This document shows positions 1 through 9,724 of a DNA stretch of 64,000 nt, piece after piece; position 1 is the stretch's first letter; each line of letters begins with the position of its first letter. The DNA comes from Lachnospiraceae bacterium (GTDB taxonomy: Bacteria > Bacillota > Clostridia > Lachnospirales > Lachnospiraceae). The notes under the pieces were generated by a model. The model saw only the letters and a program-made list of their open reading frames with translations, was not told the DNA's origin and searched no databases. The stretch covers positions 22,258 through 86,257 of the forward strand of contig SVFJ01000003.1 in assembly GCA_015056925.1 (NCBI GenBank), read 5' to 3'. Both the position numbers and the translations under genes were made by a program.

Positions 1-2
1 AT

Positions 3-383
3 CCAAAGAAATATTTTAATGATGTGGATGATTTGATGAGATTCATTTATAAGGAGCCTATGATTCCGCAGTATTATATGTTTTCGCCGGGAGCATGCTT
101 TATCGTGAGAAAAGAGCAGGTGTTGCGACACAGTAAGGAATTTTACCTGAATCTTAACAAACTTATGAACTATGGTATGAATCCGAGCTTTCCATCAGAG
201 GCGCATCAGATAGAGAGAATACTGCCGATTATTTTCAATTCACTGTGTGAAGTGAATCCTTGGATGAATCATGAAGCAGAGTTTGAAGCGAAGCTTCCGG
301 AGTGTAGCGCATATATTCAGTATAAATATGAAAACAGGCCGAGAAGGTTTGGAAAGCTTAGAAAGGTTTTAGGGTTGATATAA
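3..383 (+). CDS. DUF3431-like protein, C-terminal part (5' end outside window)
   Basis: The frame is open from the window edge, so this is the C-terminal 126 residues of a longer protein; an internal GTG at 24 is not needed as a start. The segment FSPGACFIVRKEQVL followed by a helical stretch (PSEAHQIERILPIIFN) resembles the C-terminus of DUF3431-type proteins, which are often found in surface-polysaccharide clusters. There is no membrane segment in the visible part, and the C-terminus is basic (RPRRFGKLRK). It lies 15-21 bases before the polymerase-like gene in the same orientation, so it is probably co-transcribed. Its enzymatic role is unknown; a glycan-building function is inferred from context alone. 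Confidence 0.6.
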   Translation, partial: PKKYFNDVDDLMRFIYKEPMIPQYYMFSPGACFIVRKEQVLRHSKEFYLNLNKLMNYGMNPSFPSEAHQIERILPIIFNSLCEVNPWMNHEAEFEAKLPECSAYIQYKYENRPRRFGKLRKVLGLI

Positions 384-404
384 AGAGATTATAAGGAAAT
401 GAGT

Positions 405-1574
405 ATGAAGAAAAGAGAAAAGAGTCTGGTGCCGGATATATGTTTTTATGTGGCACTTATGATTGAATTAATGATTGTTATTCTTGATAAAAGTGCATAT
501 ATCATTCATTATGAGGGACAATGGTTTCGCTTAACTTTTTGTTTGTTTGGTGTAAAGGCTCTTTTTAACAGATATACATGGAAAGAGTGGTTAGGCTTTG
601 TTACGGTAGGAGTTGTGGGCGTTATTTCATACTATGTAACGGGAAGAAATGAAATGCTGCGAATTATTATGTTGGTGGCAGCATGTAAGGGAATGAAGTC
701 CGACAGAGTATTGAAAACTATTTTTTGGACAACTCTAGCCGGATGTACGGTATTGGTGCTGCTTTCTCTTACCGGTATTATGGGATTGGTGTCAATCACA
801 GCAGAGTTTAGAGTTGGTAGAGTGGAGACAAGATATTGTTTTGGTATGGGACATCCCAATGCATTTCATTGTATGGTATGGGCATTGGTTACATTAGGCT
901 GTTATATTTATAGGAATAAGCTGAAGCTTTGGCATTATGCATTGTTGTTTGTTGGTAATATTGTGATATATATGTTTTCGCTGTCGAGAACAGCAGTAAT
1001 AGTGACGGCGGTAGTGATTATCCTGTTTGCGATGGTTTGTTGTTGTAAGCAGATTGCTGACAGGAGACTGTTTTATGTTGGGTGTGCATTAACAATTGTA
1101 GCATGTGTGATTATGACAGTAGTTCTATGTGAAACTTTGGAATATTCTGCGCTTGTTCAAAAGATTGATGAGAAACTTTCTTTGAGAATATGGGTAATTA
1201 GTGTAGTAGAAAATGCCATGCCACATGATTGGACATTGTTTGGTTTGCCGGAAAATATAGAGTATTTTGATATGGGAATTGTAAGGCTTTTTTATTGGTA
1301 CGGATGGATTCCGGCATGCATATATTTTGCAGTCAATTTTTCCTTGATTATAGTGGCATATAAGAAGAAGGATGCGTCATTGGCTGTTTTGGTTACGACG
1401 TTTATGATGTATACGGTAATAGAAGCGCACTTGATTTCGGACTATTTGTTGCGTAATTATTTGTTTGTATTATACGGGTTGGCTTTGACAACATCAAAGG
1501 CTGATAAAGACAGGACAGCCGAGTATGCGTTGTGGGATATCAGACGGATTAGAAGAGGGGTAAAGTGTGAGTAG
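405..1574 (+). CDS. O-antigen polymerase/ligase-like membrane protein (Wzy type)
   Basis: The protein of about 389 residues is dominated by roughly ten hydrophobic segments separated by short basic loops, as in Wzy polymerases and O-antigen ligases. A larger external loop (around residues 240-290) lies between late membrane spans, the position of the functional periplasmic/external loop in that family. Wzy proteins join lipid-linked repeat units on the outer face of the membrane. I prefer ATG 405, because an AAGGA site at 393-397 lies 7 bases upstream; ATG 399 is only 1-2 bases from it. The stop overlaps the next gene by 8 bases, indicating translational coupling. Wzy families are very divergent, so the call rests on topology and neighbours. 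Confidence 0.68.
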   Translation: MKKREKSLVPDICFYVALMIELMIVILDKSAYIIHYEGQWFRLTFCLFGVKALFNRYTWKEWLGFVTVGVVGVISYYVTGRNEMLRIIMLVAACKGMKSDRVLKTIFWTTLAGCTVLVLLSLTGIMGLVSITAEFRVGRVETRYCFGMGHPNAFHCMVWALVTLGCYIYRNKLKLWHYALLFVGNIVIYMFSLSRTAVIVTAVVIILFAMVCCCKQIADRRLFYVGCALTIVACVIMTVVLCETLEYSALVQKIDEKLSLRIWVISVVENAMPHDWTLFGLPENIEYFDMGIVRLFYWYGWIPACIYFAVNFSLIIVAYKKKDASLAVLVTTFMMYTVIEAHLISDYLLRNYLFVLYGLALTTSKADKDRTAEYALWDIRRIRRGVKCE

Positions 1575-2988
1575 TAATAAGAAATACAAAGTACTTGAAA
1601 TGTATGGATTATTTTTTATCGATTTGGCAATGATTTTATTGTCGTATACAATTGCATATGCGATACGATATCATCAGTTGATTCATTATCAGCAGGTGTC
1701 ATTGCATACCATAGTTTGCCTGATGCTGATGCTGGTATGCGTTGCATACAGGCTGCTGATTAATGGTGACCGTAATTTTGTGGGAAGAGACTGGGTAGTA
1801 GAGTTTATTGCTGTGTTTAAATATGAAGTGGCAATTCTGGTTGTGGTGATTTTTGCATTATATTTTGTGCAGCAGGCAGGAGAATACTCACGATTGGTGT
1901 TTGGTTATTTTGCCATTATCAATACCTTACTTACCTTTGTTTTACATCAATGCTTCAAGACTATAATGAAGAAATATCTAAAGAGTGAGCATGCTAAGAT
2001 ACCTGTTTTGCTGGTTGCAGAGGTGAAGAATGTAGAGAAGATATTAGACAATCTAAAGCAGAAGATGCCGATAAATTATGCAGTGACAGCTATTGTGCTT
2101 TTGGATGGAGATGGTCGTGCGACAGAGGTTGACGGGATAGAGGTGATTGCAAATCGTTCTAATATGCTTGCAAAGGTCAAACAGATAGCGCTTGATGAGG
2201 TATTTATCAGTGTAGAGAATGAGGATGCAGCATCGGTGCGTCAAATGATACGTGATTTTGAAATGATGGGTGTAATATGTCATTATGACCTTGCGATAGC
2301 AGAGTGGAGTGCCAATGCAAAGCAGGTTGGCGATTTTGCTAATTATACGGTGGTTACGTATTCTTTGAATCGGCATGATGATAAAAGGTTAATTATAAAG
2401 AGAATGATGGATATTGCAGGCGGATTGGTGGGATTACTTGTAACAGCAGTATTGACACCGGTTGTTGCATTAGCGATTAAGCTGGAGTCACCGGGACCTG
2501 TATTTTTCTCGCAGATTCGTATTGGAAAGAATGGAAGGCGTTTTAAGATATATAAGTTTCGTTCCATGTATCAGGATGCGGAAGCGCGTAAGAAGGAGCT
2601 TGAAGCCCAAAATGAGATGTCTTCAGGATTGATGTTTAAAATGGAGAATGACCCGCGTATTACAAAGGTTGGAGCATTCATTAGGAAAACAAGTATTGAT
2701 GAGCTTCCGCAATTTTACAATATTTTGGTTGGAGATATGAGTCTGGTAGGGACAAGACCGCCGACTGCAAATGAATTTGAGCAGTACGACCCTTACTTTA
2801 GGCGTCGTTTGTGTATGACTCCGGGGTTAACCGGATTATGGCAGGTAAATGGAAGAGGAAGTGTATTTGACTTTGAGGATGTTATCAAGTATGATTTAGA
2901 GTACATAGATAATTGGTCCTTGGGGCTGGATATCAAAATATTATTGAAAACGGTCTTAGTAGTACTGACAGCAAAGGGAGCTAAGTAA
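1567..2988 (+). CDS. Polyprenyl-phosphate sugar-1-phosphate transferase (WbaP/EpsE type), first copy
   Basis: This 473-residue enzyme has the classical initiating-transferase layout. Four or five membrane helices (about residues 12-130) come first, then a nucleotide-binding-like middle region, then a membrane hairpin (MMDIAGGLVGLLV) leading into the C-terminal bacterial sugar transferase domain. Diagnostic motifs there are KFRSM, DELPQFYNILVGDMSLVGTR and PGLTGLWQVNGRG. The family transfers a sugar-1-phosphate from a nucleotide sugar to undecaprenyl phosphate, the first step of repeat-unit assembly, on the inner membrane face. The start is GTG 1567, inside the end of the polymerase-like gene. 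A second copy of this family lies at 41.7 kb, so the locus can start two different glycans. Confidence 0.92.
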   Translation: MSSNKKYKVLEMYGLFFIDLAMILLSYTIAYAIRYHQLIHYQQVSLHTIVCLMLMLVCVAYRLLINGDRNFVGRDWVVEFIAVFKYEVAILVVVIFALYFVQQAGEYSRLVFGYFAIINTLLTFVLHQCFKTIMKKYLKSEHAKIPVLLVAEVKNVEKILDNLKQKMPINYAVTAIVLLDGDGRATEVDGIEVIANRSNMLAKVKQIALDEVFISVENEDAASVRQMIRDFEMMGVICHYDLAIAEWSANAKQVGDFANYTVVTYSLNRHDDKRLIIKRMMDIAGGLVGLLVTAVLTPVVALAIKLESPGPVFFSQIRIGKNGRRFKIYKFRSMYQDAEARKKELEAQNEMSSGLMFKMENDPRITKVGAFIRKTSIDELPQFYNILVGDMSLVGTRPPTANEFEQYDPYFRRRLCMTPGLTGLWQVNGRGSVFDFEDVIKYDLEYIDNWSLGLDIKILLKTVLVVLTAKGAK

Positions 2989-3016
2989 TTAAGAACGGAA
3001 AGGCAAGAATTGTTAT

Positions 3017-4153
3017 ATGAAAATTGCGATGTTAGGGCATAAAAGAATACCATCCCGTGAAGGTGGAGTAGAAATCGTAGTAGAAAACCTCGCAACTTCA
3101 ATGGCCAGATTAGGGCATAGAGTTACTGTATATAATCGTAGAGGCTATCATGTGGCAGGAATTGATAATGGCAATGATTTTACAGATAAGGAATTTATGT
3201 ATAAAGGCGTACGCATTATCAGTATTCCTACATTCCCGCAGAAGGCATTAAATGCGATTGTTTATTCAGCACTGGCAAGTATCAGGGCTGTGTGGAAAAA
3301 GTTTGATGTGATTCATTTTCATGCAGAGGGACCATGTGCTTTGATTTGGTTACCGAAGCTATTTGGTGTAAAGACGGTTGCGACCATACACGGTTTGGAT
3401 TGGAAAAGGGCAAAATGGGGTAAGTTTGCCTCGCTTTTCTTGAAGTTTGGAGAAAAATGTGCAGCAAAATATGCTGATGAGATTATAGTGTTATCAAAAA
3501 ATATGCAGGAATATTTTAGGCAGACTTATGCAAGAGAGACAGTGTATATTCCAAACGGTGTACAGATATGCGAGAATCGAAAGGCAGATATTATAAAGGA
3601 GAAATATGAATTGGAAAAGGATTCGTATTTCTTGTTTTTGGCAAGAGTGGTACCGGAAAAAGGGCTGCACTATTTGCTGGATGCATTTGAACAGTTGGAT
3701 ACAGACAAGAAGCTGGTGATAGCCGGCGGATGCAGTCATTCTGAGGAATATTTTTCGCAGATACAGGATAGAGCAGAGAAGATGGACAATGTGATAATGA
3801 CAGGATTTGTACAGGGAAGGGAACTGGAAGAACTCTTCTCTAATTGTGTTTGTTATATTTTACCATCTGACGTAGAAGGTATGCCGATTAGTCTTTTGGA
3901 GGCTATGAGTTATGGATGTAGATGCATTGTAAGTGATATTCCGGAGAATACAGAGGTTGTAAAAGATTATGCATTAACGTTCAAGAAGTCTGATGCCGGA
4001 GATTTGAAGGAGAAGATGGAAGAATTATTGAAGGATTATTCAAATTCAGCTATATGGAGTTCGGATAAGATAAAGAAGTACATTCGTCACGAATATAGTT
4101 GGGATGATGTGGCTAAGGAGACATTAAAGGTATATGAGAGTATTATTGGTTAA
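3017..4153 (+). CDS. GT4 glycosyltransferase with DUF1972-type N-terminus
   Basis: The protein of 378 residues has a GT-B fold. Its N-terminus (AMLGHKRIPSREGGVE) is typical of DUF1972 proteins, many of which are rhamnosyltransferases in capsule loci. The C-terminal half carries the GT4 donor site DVEGMPISLLEAMSYG with the EX7E glutamate pair. It would add a sugar from a nucleotide donor to the lipid-linked oligosaccharide in the cytoplasm. A GGAAAGG ribosome site at 2998-3004 precedes ATG 3017. The end overlaps the next gene by 20 bases. Sugar specificity cannot be read from the sequence; rhamnose is possible given the rml genes downstream. Confidence 0.88.
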   Translation: MKIAMLGHKRIPSREGGVEIVVENLATSMARLGHRVTVYNRRGYHVAGIDNGNDFTDKEFMYKGVRIISIPTFPQKALNAIVYSALASIRAVWKKFDVIHFHAEGPCALIWLPKLFGVKTVATIHGLDWKRAKWGKFASLFLKFGEKCAAKYADEIIVLSKNMQEYFRQTYARETVYIPNGVQICENRKADIIKEKYELEKDSYFLFLARVVPEKGLHYLLDAFEQLDTDKKLVIAGGCSHSEEYFSQIQDRAEKMDNVIMTGFVQGRELEELFSNCVCYILPSDVEGMPISLLEAMSYGCRCIVSDIPENTEVVKDYALTFKKSDAGDLKEKMEELLKDYSNSAIWSSDKIKKYIRHEYSWDDVAKETLKVYESIIG

Positions 4154-5336
4154 TAAGTTTCTATATCCTAACGGCGGTTCAGAGACTTATATTTTTCAGC
4201 TGGCAGAAATGCTCAAGTCTATGGGCCATGAAGTTGAGTTTTTTGGAATGGAGCATGAGAATAGAACTGTTGGTAATCGTGTGGGAAGCTACACGTCAAA
4301 TATGGATTTTCATACGGGAAAGTTTCAGAAGCTGTTATACCCGTTTAAGATTATATATTCAAGGGAAGCGCGTAAGAAAATAAAGAATGTATTAGTGGAT
4401 TTTAAGCCTGATATTGTGCATTTGAATAATTTTAATTTTCAGCTGACTCCCTCTATTATCTATGAGATAAAGAAGCATCATATTCCTATCATTTTTACGG
4501 CACATGACTATCAGTTGGTTTGTCCTAACCATTTGATGGTGAATGGAAAAACCGGTAAGGTATGCGAAAAGTGCGTGGGTGGAAACAGTTTTCAGTGCAC
4601 AAAGGATAAATGTATACATGGCTCATCTGTAAAGAGTTTGTTGGGAACGATAGAAAATAAGCTCTATGCGGCGCTTAAAACCTATCGTTTCATTGATGTT
4701 GTGATTTCGCCCAGTAGATTTAATCAGTGCCAGTTAGATAAGAATCCTGCATTGAAAGGTAGAACTATGGTGTTGCGCAACTTTATTTCTGTAGAGAAGC
4801 CGAGTGAGATTGACAAGAAGCCATATGTTCTTTATTTTGGAAGATATTCGGAGGAAAAGGGAGTAAAGACTCTGATAAAAGTATGTAAGAGATTAGAGAA
4901 TATCCCTTTTGTGTTTGCGGGAAAGGGCGATTATCAGGAGGAAATAGTAAAACTTCCGAATGTAAAAGAGGTTGGTTTTCAAAGTGGTGAAGCATTATGC
5001 AAATTGATTGCAGAGGCACAGTTTACTGTGCATCCGTCAGAATGTCATGATAATTGTCCGTTTTCAGTTATGGAATCACAAGTGCTCGGAACACCGGTGA
5101 TTGGTGCAGAGGTAGGAGGTATTCCGGAGCTCGTGGAGGAAGGCAAGACAGGATATTTGTTTGAGAGTGGTAATGTTGATGCTTTGGCAAAGCAGATAGA
5201 AAGCTTATGGCAAGACAGAGATGCGTGCCGCCGGATGGCAGAGCATTGTGACACTGTAGAATACATGAGTTGTTATGAATATTGTGTGGAATTACTTGAA
5301 ATTTACAAAAAGGCAATAGAAAGGTATGGTAAATAG
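4134..5336 (+). CDS. GT4 glycosyltransferase with cysteine cluster
   Basis: This 400-residue GT-B enzyme starts with the acceptor-domain motif NKFLYPNGGSETYIFQLAE and ends with the GT4 donor site (ECHDNCPFSVMESQVLGTP). Between residues about 125 and 165 it has a group of cysteines (VCPNH, CEKC, FQCTKDKC) of the kind seen in one subgroup of capsule GT4 enzymes, possibly a metal site. It is translationally coupled on both sides: ATG 4134 lies inside the preceding gene, and its stop overlaps the radical SAM gene. Substrate is unknown. A role in repeat-unit assembly follows from the operon. Confidence 0.87.
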   Translation: MRVLLVNKFLYPNGGSETYIFQLAEMLKSMGHEVEFFGMEHENRTVGNRVGSYTSNMDFHTGKFQKLLYPFKIIYSREARKKIKNVLVDFKPDIVHLNNFNFQLTPSIIYEIKKHHIPIIFTAHDYQLVCPNHLMVNGKTGKVCEKCVGGNSFQCTKDKCIHGSSVKSLLGTIENKLYAALKTYRFIDVVISPSRFNQCQLDKNPALKGRTMVLRNFISVEKPSEIDKKPYVLYFGRYSEEKGVKTLIKVCKRLENIPFVFAGKGDYQEEIVKLPNVKEVGFQSGEALCKLIAEAQFTVHPSECHDNCPFSVMESQVLGTPVIGAEVGGIPELVEEGKTGYLFESGNVDALAKQIESLWQDRDACRRMAEHCDTVEYMSCYEYCVELLEIYKKAIERYGK

Positions 5337-6336
5337 AATGAAAAATAATTTACATGGTTCTATCATTATTACTTATAGATGTAATGCACGCTGTAATATG
5401 TGCGATTGCTTTAAGGACCCGACACGTCCTGAGGAGGAGATTGATTTAGCAACACTTGAGAAGCTCCCACAGATGGCATTTACGAATATTACGGGCGGAG
5501 AGACATTTATTCGTCAGGATATTCATGATATTGTGGAGTTATTGTATAAGAAGACAGACCGAATTGTAATTAGTACAAACGGTTATTTTACAGATAGAAT
5601 TATTCAGCTTTGTAAGGATTTTCCGGAGGTGGGAATCCGTATCAGTATCGAAGGGCTGGAGGAAACCAACAATGCAATCAGAGGGTTGCCGGATGGCTTT
5701 AACAGAGGTTATGGTACTTTGAAGCAGCTTGTGGAGATGGGGCACAAGGATGTTGGCTTTGGTATGACTGTACAGGATATGAATGCCAAGGATTTGGTTC
5801 CTTTGTATGAGTTGTCTAATGAGCTTGATATGGAGTTTGCTACGGCAACACTTCACAATTCTTTTTATTTTAGAAAGACAGATAATAAGATAGATGATAA
5901 GAGAATGGTTGCAGAAGCATTTGAAGATTTAATCAATGAGCTTCTGAAGTCGAAATCACCGAAGAAGTGGGCAAGAGCATACTTTAATCATGGTTTGATT
6001 AATTATATTTATGACCAGCCAAGACTTCTACCATGCGAGATGGGGACAAATGGATTTTTCCTGGACCCATATGGTAATGTGCTTCCATGCAACGGAAGTA
6101 CACAGAAGATGTCTATGGGTAATTTGCATGAGAACACATGGGATGAGATATGGAACTCTGAACAGGCTAAGAAGGTTCGTGAACAGGTAAAGCATTGTGA
6201 TAAGAACTGCTGGATGATAGGTAGTGCTTCTCCTGCAATGAAGCAGAGAATTTGGGTACCGGGCTGGTGGATTATTAAGCATAAGCTGTTTATGGGTAAT
6301 AAGTATAGTCTCAGTGAGAATAAGTTTATTCAGTAA
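5326..6336 (+). CDS. Radical SAM protein with SPASM-like C-terminus
   Basis: The cluster motif CNARCNMC (CX3CX2C, residues 19-26) binds the [4Fe-4S] cluster that cleaves S-adenosylmethionine. The GGE-like sequence NITGGETFI follows as in the family. Near the C-terminus, PCEMGTNGFFLDPYGNVLPC and CDKNCW give the extra cysteines of a SPASM/twitch domain binding auxiliary clusters. Length (336) fits the family. The start may be ATG 5326, which overlaps the upstream stop by 11 bases, or ATG 5338. Its place inside a run of glycosyltransferases suggests it modifies a sugar, lipid carrier or attached peptide of the surface polymer, but the reaction is not known. Confidence 0.85.
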   Translation: MVNRMKNNLHGSIIITYRCNARCNMCDCFKDPTRPEEEIDLATLEKLPQMAFTNITGGETFIRQDIHDIVELLYKKTDRIVISTNGYFTDRIIQLCKDFPEVGIRISIEGLEETNNAIRGLPDGFNRGYGTLKQLVEMGHKDVGFGMTVQDMNAKDLVPLYELSNELDMEFATATLHNSFYFRKTDNKIDDKRMVAEAFEDLINELLKSKSPKKWARAYFNHGLINYIYDQPRLLPCEMGTNGFFLDPYGNVLPCNGSTQKMSMGNLHENTWDEIWNSEQAKKVREQVKHCDKNCWMIGSASPAMKQRIWVPGWWIIKHKLFMGNKYSLSENKFIQ

Positions 6337-6411
6337 GAGGATAGTTTGAAAATAAATGTTTATGCACAAGCATTGAGCCTATGACTCAATACTTATGAAC
6401 TTCGGAAAGAC

Positions 6412-7467
6412 ATGGTTATTGATATGAAGGTTATTTTTTTGACTGCCGGAATGGCAGGTGGAGGAACGGAAAGAGTCATTGCAGTTTTGGCTAATTATTT
6501 GATTGCCAAAGAGTATCAGGTTGATATTGTGATGACATCAAGAGATGATGTAGAGTATGAACTGGATAACAGAATCAATTTTTTTGCATTGAGCGGCAGA
6601 ACCGGTGGCAGTATAAAGAAGCGCATGGAAAGAGTAAAGAAACTACGGAAGATTATGAAAGAGAATCCGCAGGCAACCATACTTTCCTTTGGTACAGAAA
6701 CAAATTGCTTTGCTCTTTTGGCAGGATTTGGTTTAAAGAAAAAGCTTGTTATTTCGGAGAGGAATGACCCTAATCAGTGTACTTATAAGATATTAAGGAA
6801 TTTATTGTATCATTTGGCTGACAAGTTGGTTTTCCAGACGAAGGATGCGGTGCTGTGTTTTTCGGAAAAGATACAGAGAAAAGGTGTTGTGATACCGAAT
6901 CCTATCAGTGATAATCTTCCGGAGCCGTTTGGTGAAGTGCGTAGTAAGGATGTTGTGGCGGTTGGAAGAATGCAGCCACAGAAGAATCACAAATTGTTAT
7001 TGGATGCATTTGCATTGTTTCATAAAAAGCATCAAGAGTATAGGCTTGTGATTTATGGTAAGGGAGAGCTTCAGCCGGAGTTGGAAAAACAAGCTGAAGA
7101 ACTTGGAATTGCAGAAAATGTAATTTTTGCCGGATTTGTGACAGATGTTTTACAGCAAATTCGTAACAGTGCTATGTATGTTTTATCGTCGGATTATGAA
7201 GGAATATCTAATTCTTTGTTGGAGGCTATGGGTATTGGTTTGCCGGTGGTTTCAACTGATTGTCCGATAGGCGGCTCTTCTATGTTGATTGAGTCAGGTG
7301 AAAATGGTTTGTTGGTGCCGATGAAGGATGCCAGAAGCTTAGCAGAAGCGATGGGGCGTATTGCAGATGATGAGGAATTCGCAAGAAGGATAGCAGCTAA
7401 AGCATATAGAGTTAAAGAAATGTATTCGACCAAAAAAATATGCGAAGAATGGGAAAAGGTATTATAA
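6412..7467 (+). CDS. GT4 glycosyltransferase (PglH-like)
   Basis: The protein of 351 residues begins with FLTAGMAGGGTERVIAVLAN, a motif typical of GT4 enzymes that add N-acetylhexosamine or hexose units (PglH/WbnH-like). The donor site SSDYEGISNSLLEAMGIGLP near residue 260 has the EX7E pattern, followed by CPIGGS. It should act in the cytoplasm on a polyprenyl-linked intermediate. A GGAAAG site at 6404-6409 is very close to ATG 6412, and ATG 6424 is an alternative that would remove four residues. A small hairpin (ATTGAG/CTCAAT, 6372-6390) lies in the 75-base gap upstream. The next gene starts directly after the stop. Confidence 0.86.
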   Translation: MVIDMKVIFLTAGMAGGGTERVIAVLANYLIAKEYQVDIVMTSRDDVEYELDNRINFFALSGRTGGSIKKRMERVKKLRKIMKENPQATILSFGTETNCFALLAGFGLKKKLVISERNDPNQCTYKILRNLLYHLADKLVFQTKDAVLCFSEKIQRKGVVIPNPISDNLPEPFGEVRSKDVVAVGRMQPQKNHKLLLDAFALFHKKHQEYRLVIYGKGELQPELEKQAEELGIAENVIFAGFVTDVLQQIRNSAMYVLSSDYEGISNSLLEAMGIGLPVVSTDCPIGGSSMLIESGENGLLVPMKDARSLAEAMGRIADDEEFARRIAAKAYRVKEMYSTKKICEEWEKVL

Positions 7468-8220
7468 ATGAAGATATTTACAGTATGCCATAAGGATATT
7501 GTTTTTCCAAGAAAAAAAGGCTATGTACCCATAGCGGTAGGAAAATTATCAGAAAGTGAGAAGAGCACTATTATTTATAAAGATAATCAGGGGGACAATA
7601 TTTCTTGGAAAAATTCTAATTATAGTGAATTGACAGCTCTTTATTGGATATGGAAGAATTGCGATGAAGATATTGTTGGATTGGTTCATTATCGGAGGTT
7701 TTTTGCAAATCATTTTTTGTGGAAAACTGTATTGAGTGAAAGGAGGATTCTTGAAATATTAGAATCTAAAGATATCATTATTCCTAAAGCACGAGTGATG
7801 GATGTGACAGGACAGCTGCCGGACCAGACAATATGGGAGCATTTTGAAAAATGGCATAATATCGATGATTTGATTCAAACCAGAGAAATTATTAGAGAGA
7901 AATATCCTGAATATATGGATAGCTTTGAAGAGGTTTGTTCTAAAAAAACTATATGGCCATATAATATGATGATATGCAAAAAAGAGTTGTTTGATGAATA
8001 TTGCCAATGGTTATTTGAGATTTTGTTTGAGTTAGAGAAAAGGGTAGACATAACAACATATGATTGGTATCAGAAACGATTGTTTGGATTTATATCAGAA
8101 AGGTTATTGAATGTTTGGGTTACGCATCACAGATTGCAATCTGTGGAAATGCCCATTTTAAATACAGCATTGAAGAGAAATAAATGTTTTACAATTATAT
8201 CGAAAATAAGAAAGAGTTAA
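7468..8220 (+). CDS. DUF4422 capsular polysaccharide glycosyltransferase
   Basis: The 250-residue protein carries the DUF4422 signature: KIFTVCHKD at the N-terminus, LTALYWIWKNCDEDIVGLVH with YRRFF around residues 50-77, and KTIWPYNMMICKKELFDEYC in the middle. DUF4422 proteins are putative glycosyltransferases found in capsule and exopolysaccharide loci. It follows the preceding gene with no gap and is followed one base later by the flippase gene, so it belongs to the same transcript. AT content seems higher here than in the flanking glycosyltransferase genes, as it does in the flippase, which may reflect horizontal exchange of these two genes. Confidence 0.84.
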   Translation: MKIFTVCHKDIVFPRKKGYVPIAVGKLSESEKSTIIYKDNQGDNISWKNSNYSELTALYWIWKNCDEDIVGLVHYRRFFANHFLWKTVLSERRILEILESKDIIIPKARVMDVTGQLPDQTIWEHFEKWHNIDDLIQTREIIREKYPEYMDSFEEVCSKKTIWPYNMMICKKELFDEYCQWLFEILFELEKRVDITTYDWYQKRLFGFISERLLNVWVTHHRLQSVEMPILNTALKRNKCFTIISKIRKS

Positions 8221-8221
8221 G

Positions 8222-9697
8222 TTGCGATTTGTTATGAGTAAGAGCATTAAAAAAAATTATATTTATAATGTAATATATCAGATGGTGATATTGTTTACAC
8301 CGCTGTTGACGACACCATATATATCAAGAGTGTTAGGGGCAGATGGAGTAGGAACACATAGTTATACGTATTCTATTAGTTCATATTTTGTATTGGTTGC
8401 GATTTTGGGAACTAATACATATGGACAAAGAGAGATTGCGTATCAGCAAGATAATTCATATAATCTTTCGGTGGTGTTTTGGGAAAATATAATTTTTCGA
8501 ATAACAACAGGTGGAATTAGTATATTGTGTTATCTTGTATATTCCTTCAATATAGCTGAGAATACACTAATTGCATTATTTCAGGGAATGTATATTGTGA
8601 CAGCAGTGTTAGATATTGCATGGTTCTTTCAGGGTATAGAAGAGTTTAAGAAACTGGTTACTAAAAATCTTATAGTAAAGTTTATATTTTTGTTATTTAT
8701 TTTTTTGTTGATAAATAGTAAAGAAGATATAACACTATATATTTGGGGACTTGCTTTTTTAAATTTGTGCGGAAGCCTATCGATGTGGTTTGTTTTACCT
8801 CAGCATATTGTTAAGGTGAAACTTCAAGATATTAAGCCTTTTAGAAATATAAAGACGATTATTCAGCTTTTTATTCCATCGATTGCGATGCAGGTTTATA
8901 CAGTATTAGATAAGACTATGATTGGCCTTTATACGGATACAAATTTTGAGAATGGATATTATGAACAGGCTGAAAAGCTGGTAAAGATGACTTTATCAAT
9001 TGTAACTTCGCTTGGAACCGTTATGATACCAAGATTGGCGTATACATTTAATTCCGGAGATATGGAGAAGCTATGTCTTTACCTAAAGAGGTCTTTTAGA
9101 TTTGTGTGGTTTATTGCTACACCTATGCTTATGGGATTGATAGGGATAAGTGACCTGATTGTTGTTTGGTTTTTTGGAGAAGGATATGAAAAGTGCGAAG
9201 TTTTAATTAAAGTTTTCAGCTTTTTGTTGATAGCAATTGGTTTGAATACAGTTTCCGGTAATCAATATTTGATTCCGACAAAGCATCAGAATGTATATAC
9301 AGTCTCGGTTTTTGGTGGTGCAATTATTAATTTGGTGCTTAATCTTGTTTTGATTCCCAAATATTTATCAGTTGGAGCAGCAGTTGCATCTGTATGTGCA
9401 GAATTGACGATTGCATTGATTCAATTGTTCTATATGAATTCCATTCAAAAAATCTTAAAATGGCGTGAGTGCTTGTTTTGCGGATTTAAGTATATTATTT
9501 CAGCGGGAGTAATGCTTGCTGTAATAGAATGGATGAAAACAATATGGGTTTTAAATACAGTTGTAGGGACATTTGAAGCAATGTTTGTAGGAATGGTAGT
9601 ATATTTTGGCTGTTTAATTCTTTTAAAGGATGCATTTATGATGAATATATTAAAAGATGCTTTAGAAATGTTTAAGGCACGACTGGTTAGAAAATAG
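8222..9697 (+). CDS. Wzx-type polysaccharide flippase (MOP superfamily)
   Basis: The protein of 491 residues has about 12-14 hydrophobic helices and the N-terminal family pattern FTPLLTTPYISRVLGADGVG, typical of Wzx/RfbX lipid-linked oligosaccharide flippases. These move completed undecaprenyl-linked repeat units across the membrane for Wzy polymerisation; the polymerase-like gene at 405 is the natural partner. TTG 8222 lies 5 bases after GAAAGAG (8210-8216). ATG 8234 (MSKSIKKN) is the alternative and matches usual flippase starts, but lacks a clear ribosome site. The gene is AT-rich compared with its neighbours. Confidence 0.9.
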   Translation: MRFVMSKSIKKNYIYNVIYQMVILFTPLLTTPYISRVLGADGVGTHSYTYSISSYFVLVAILGTNTYGQREIAYQQDNSYNLSVVFWENIIFRITTGGISILCYLVYSFNIAENTLIALFQGMYIVTAVLDIAWFFQGIEEFKKLVTKNLIVKFIFLLFIFLLINSKEDITLYIWGLAFLNLCGSLSMWFVLPQHIVKVKLQDIKPFRNIKTIIQLFIPSIAMQVYTVLDKTMIGLYTDTNFENGYYEQAEKLVKMTLSIVTSLGTVMIPRLAYTFNSGDMEKLCLYLKRSFRFVWFIATPMLMGLIGISDLIVVWFFGEGYEKCEVLIKVFSFLLIAIGLNTVSGNQYLIPTKHQNVYTVSVFGGAIINLVLNLVLIPKYLSVGAAVASVCAELTIALIQLFYMNSIQKILKWRECLFCGFKYIISAGVMLAVIEWMKTIWVLNTVVGTFEAMFVGMVVYFGCLILLKDAFMMNILKDALEMFKARLVRK

Positions 9698-9724
9698 GAA
9701 GCAAGCAGAAAGGCAGGGTATCGT

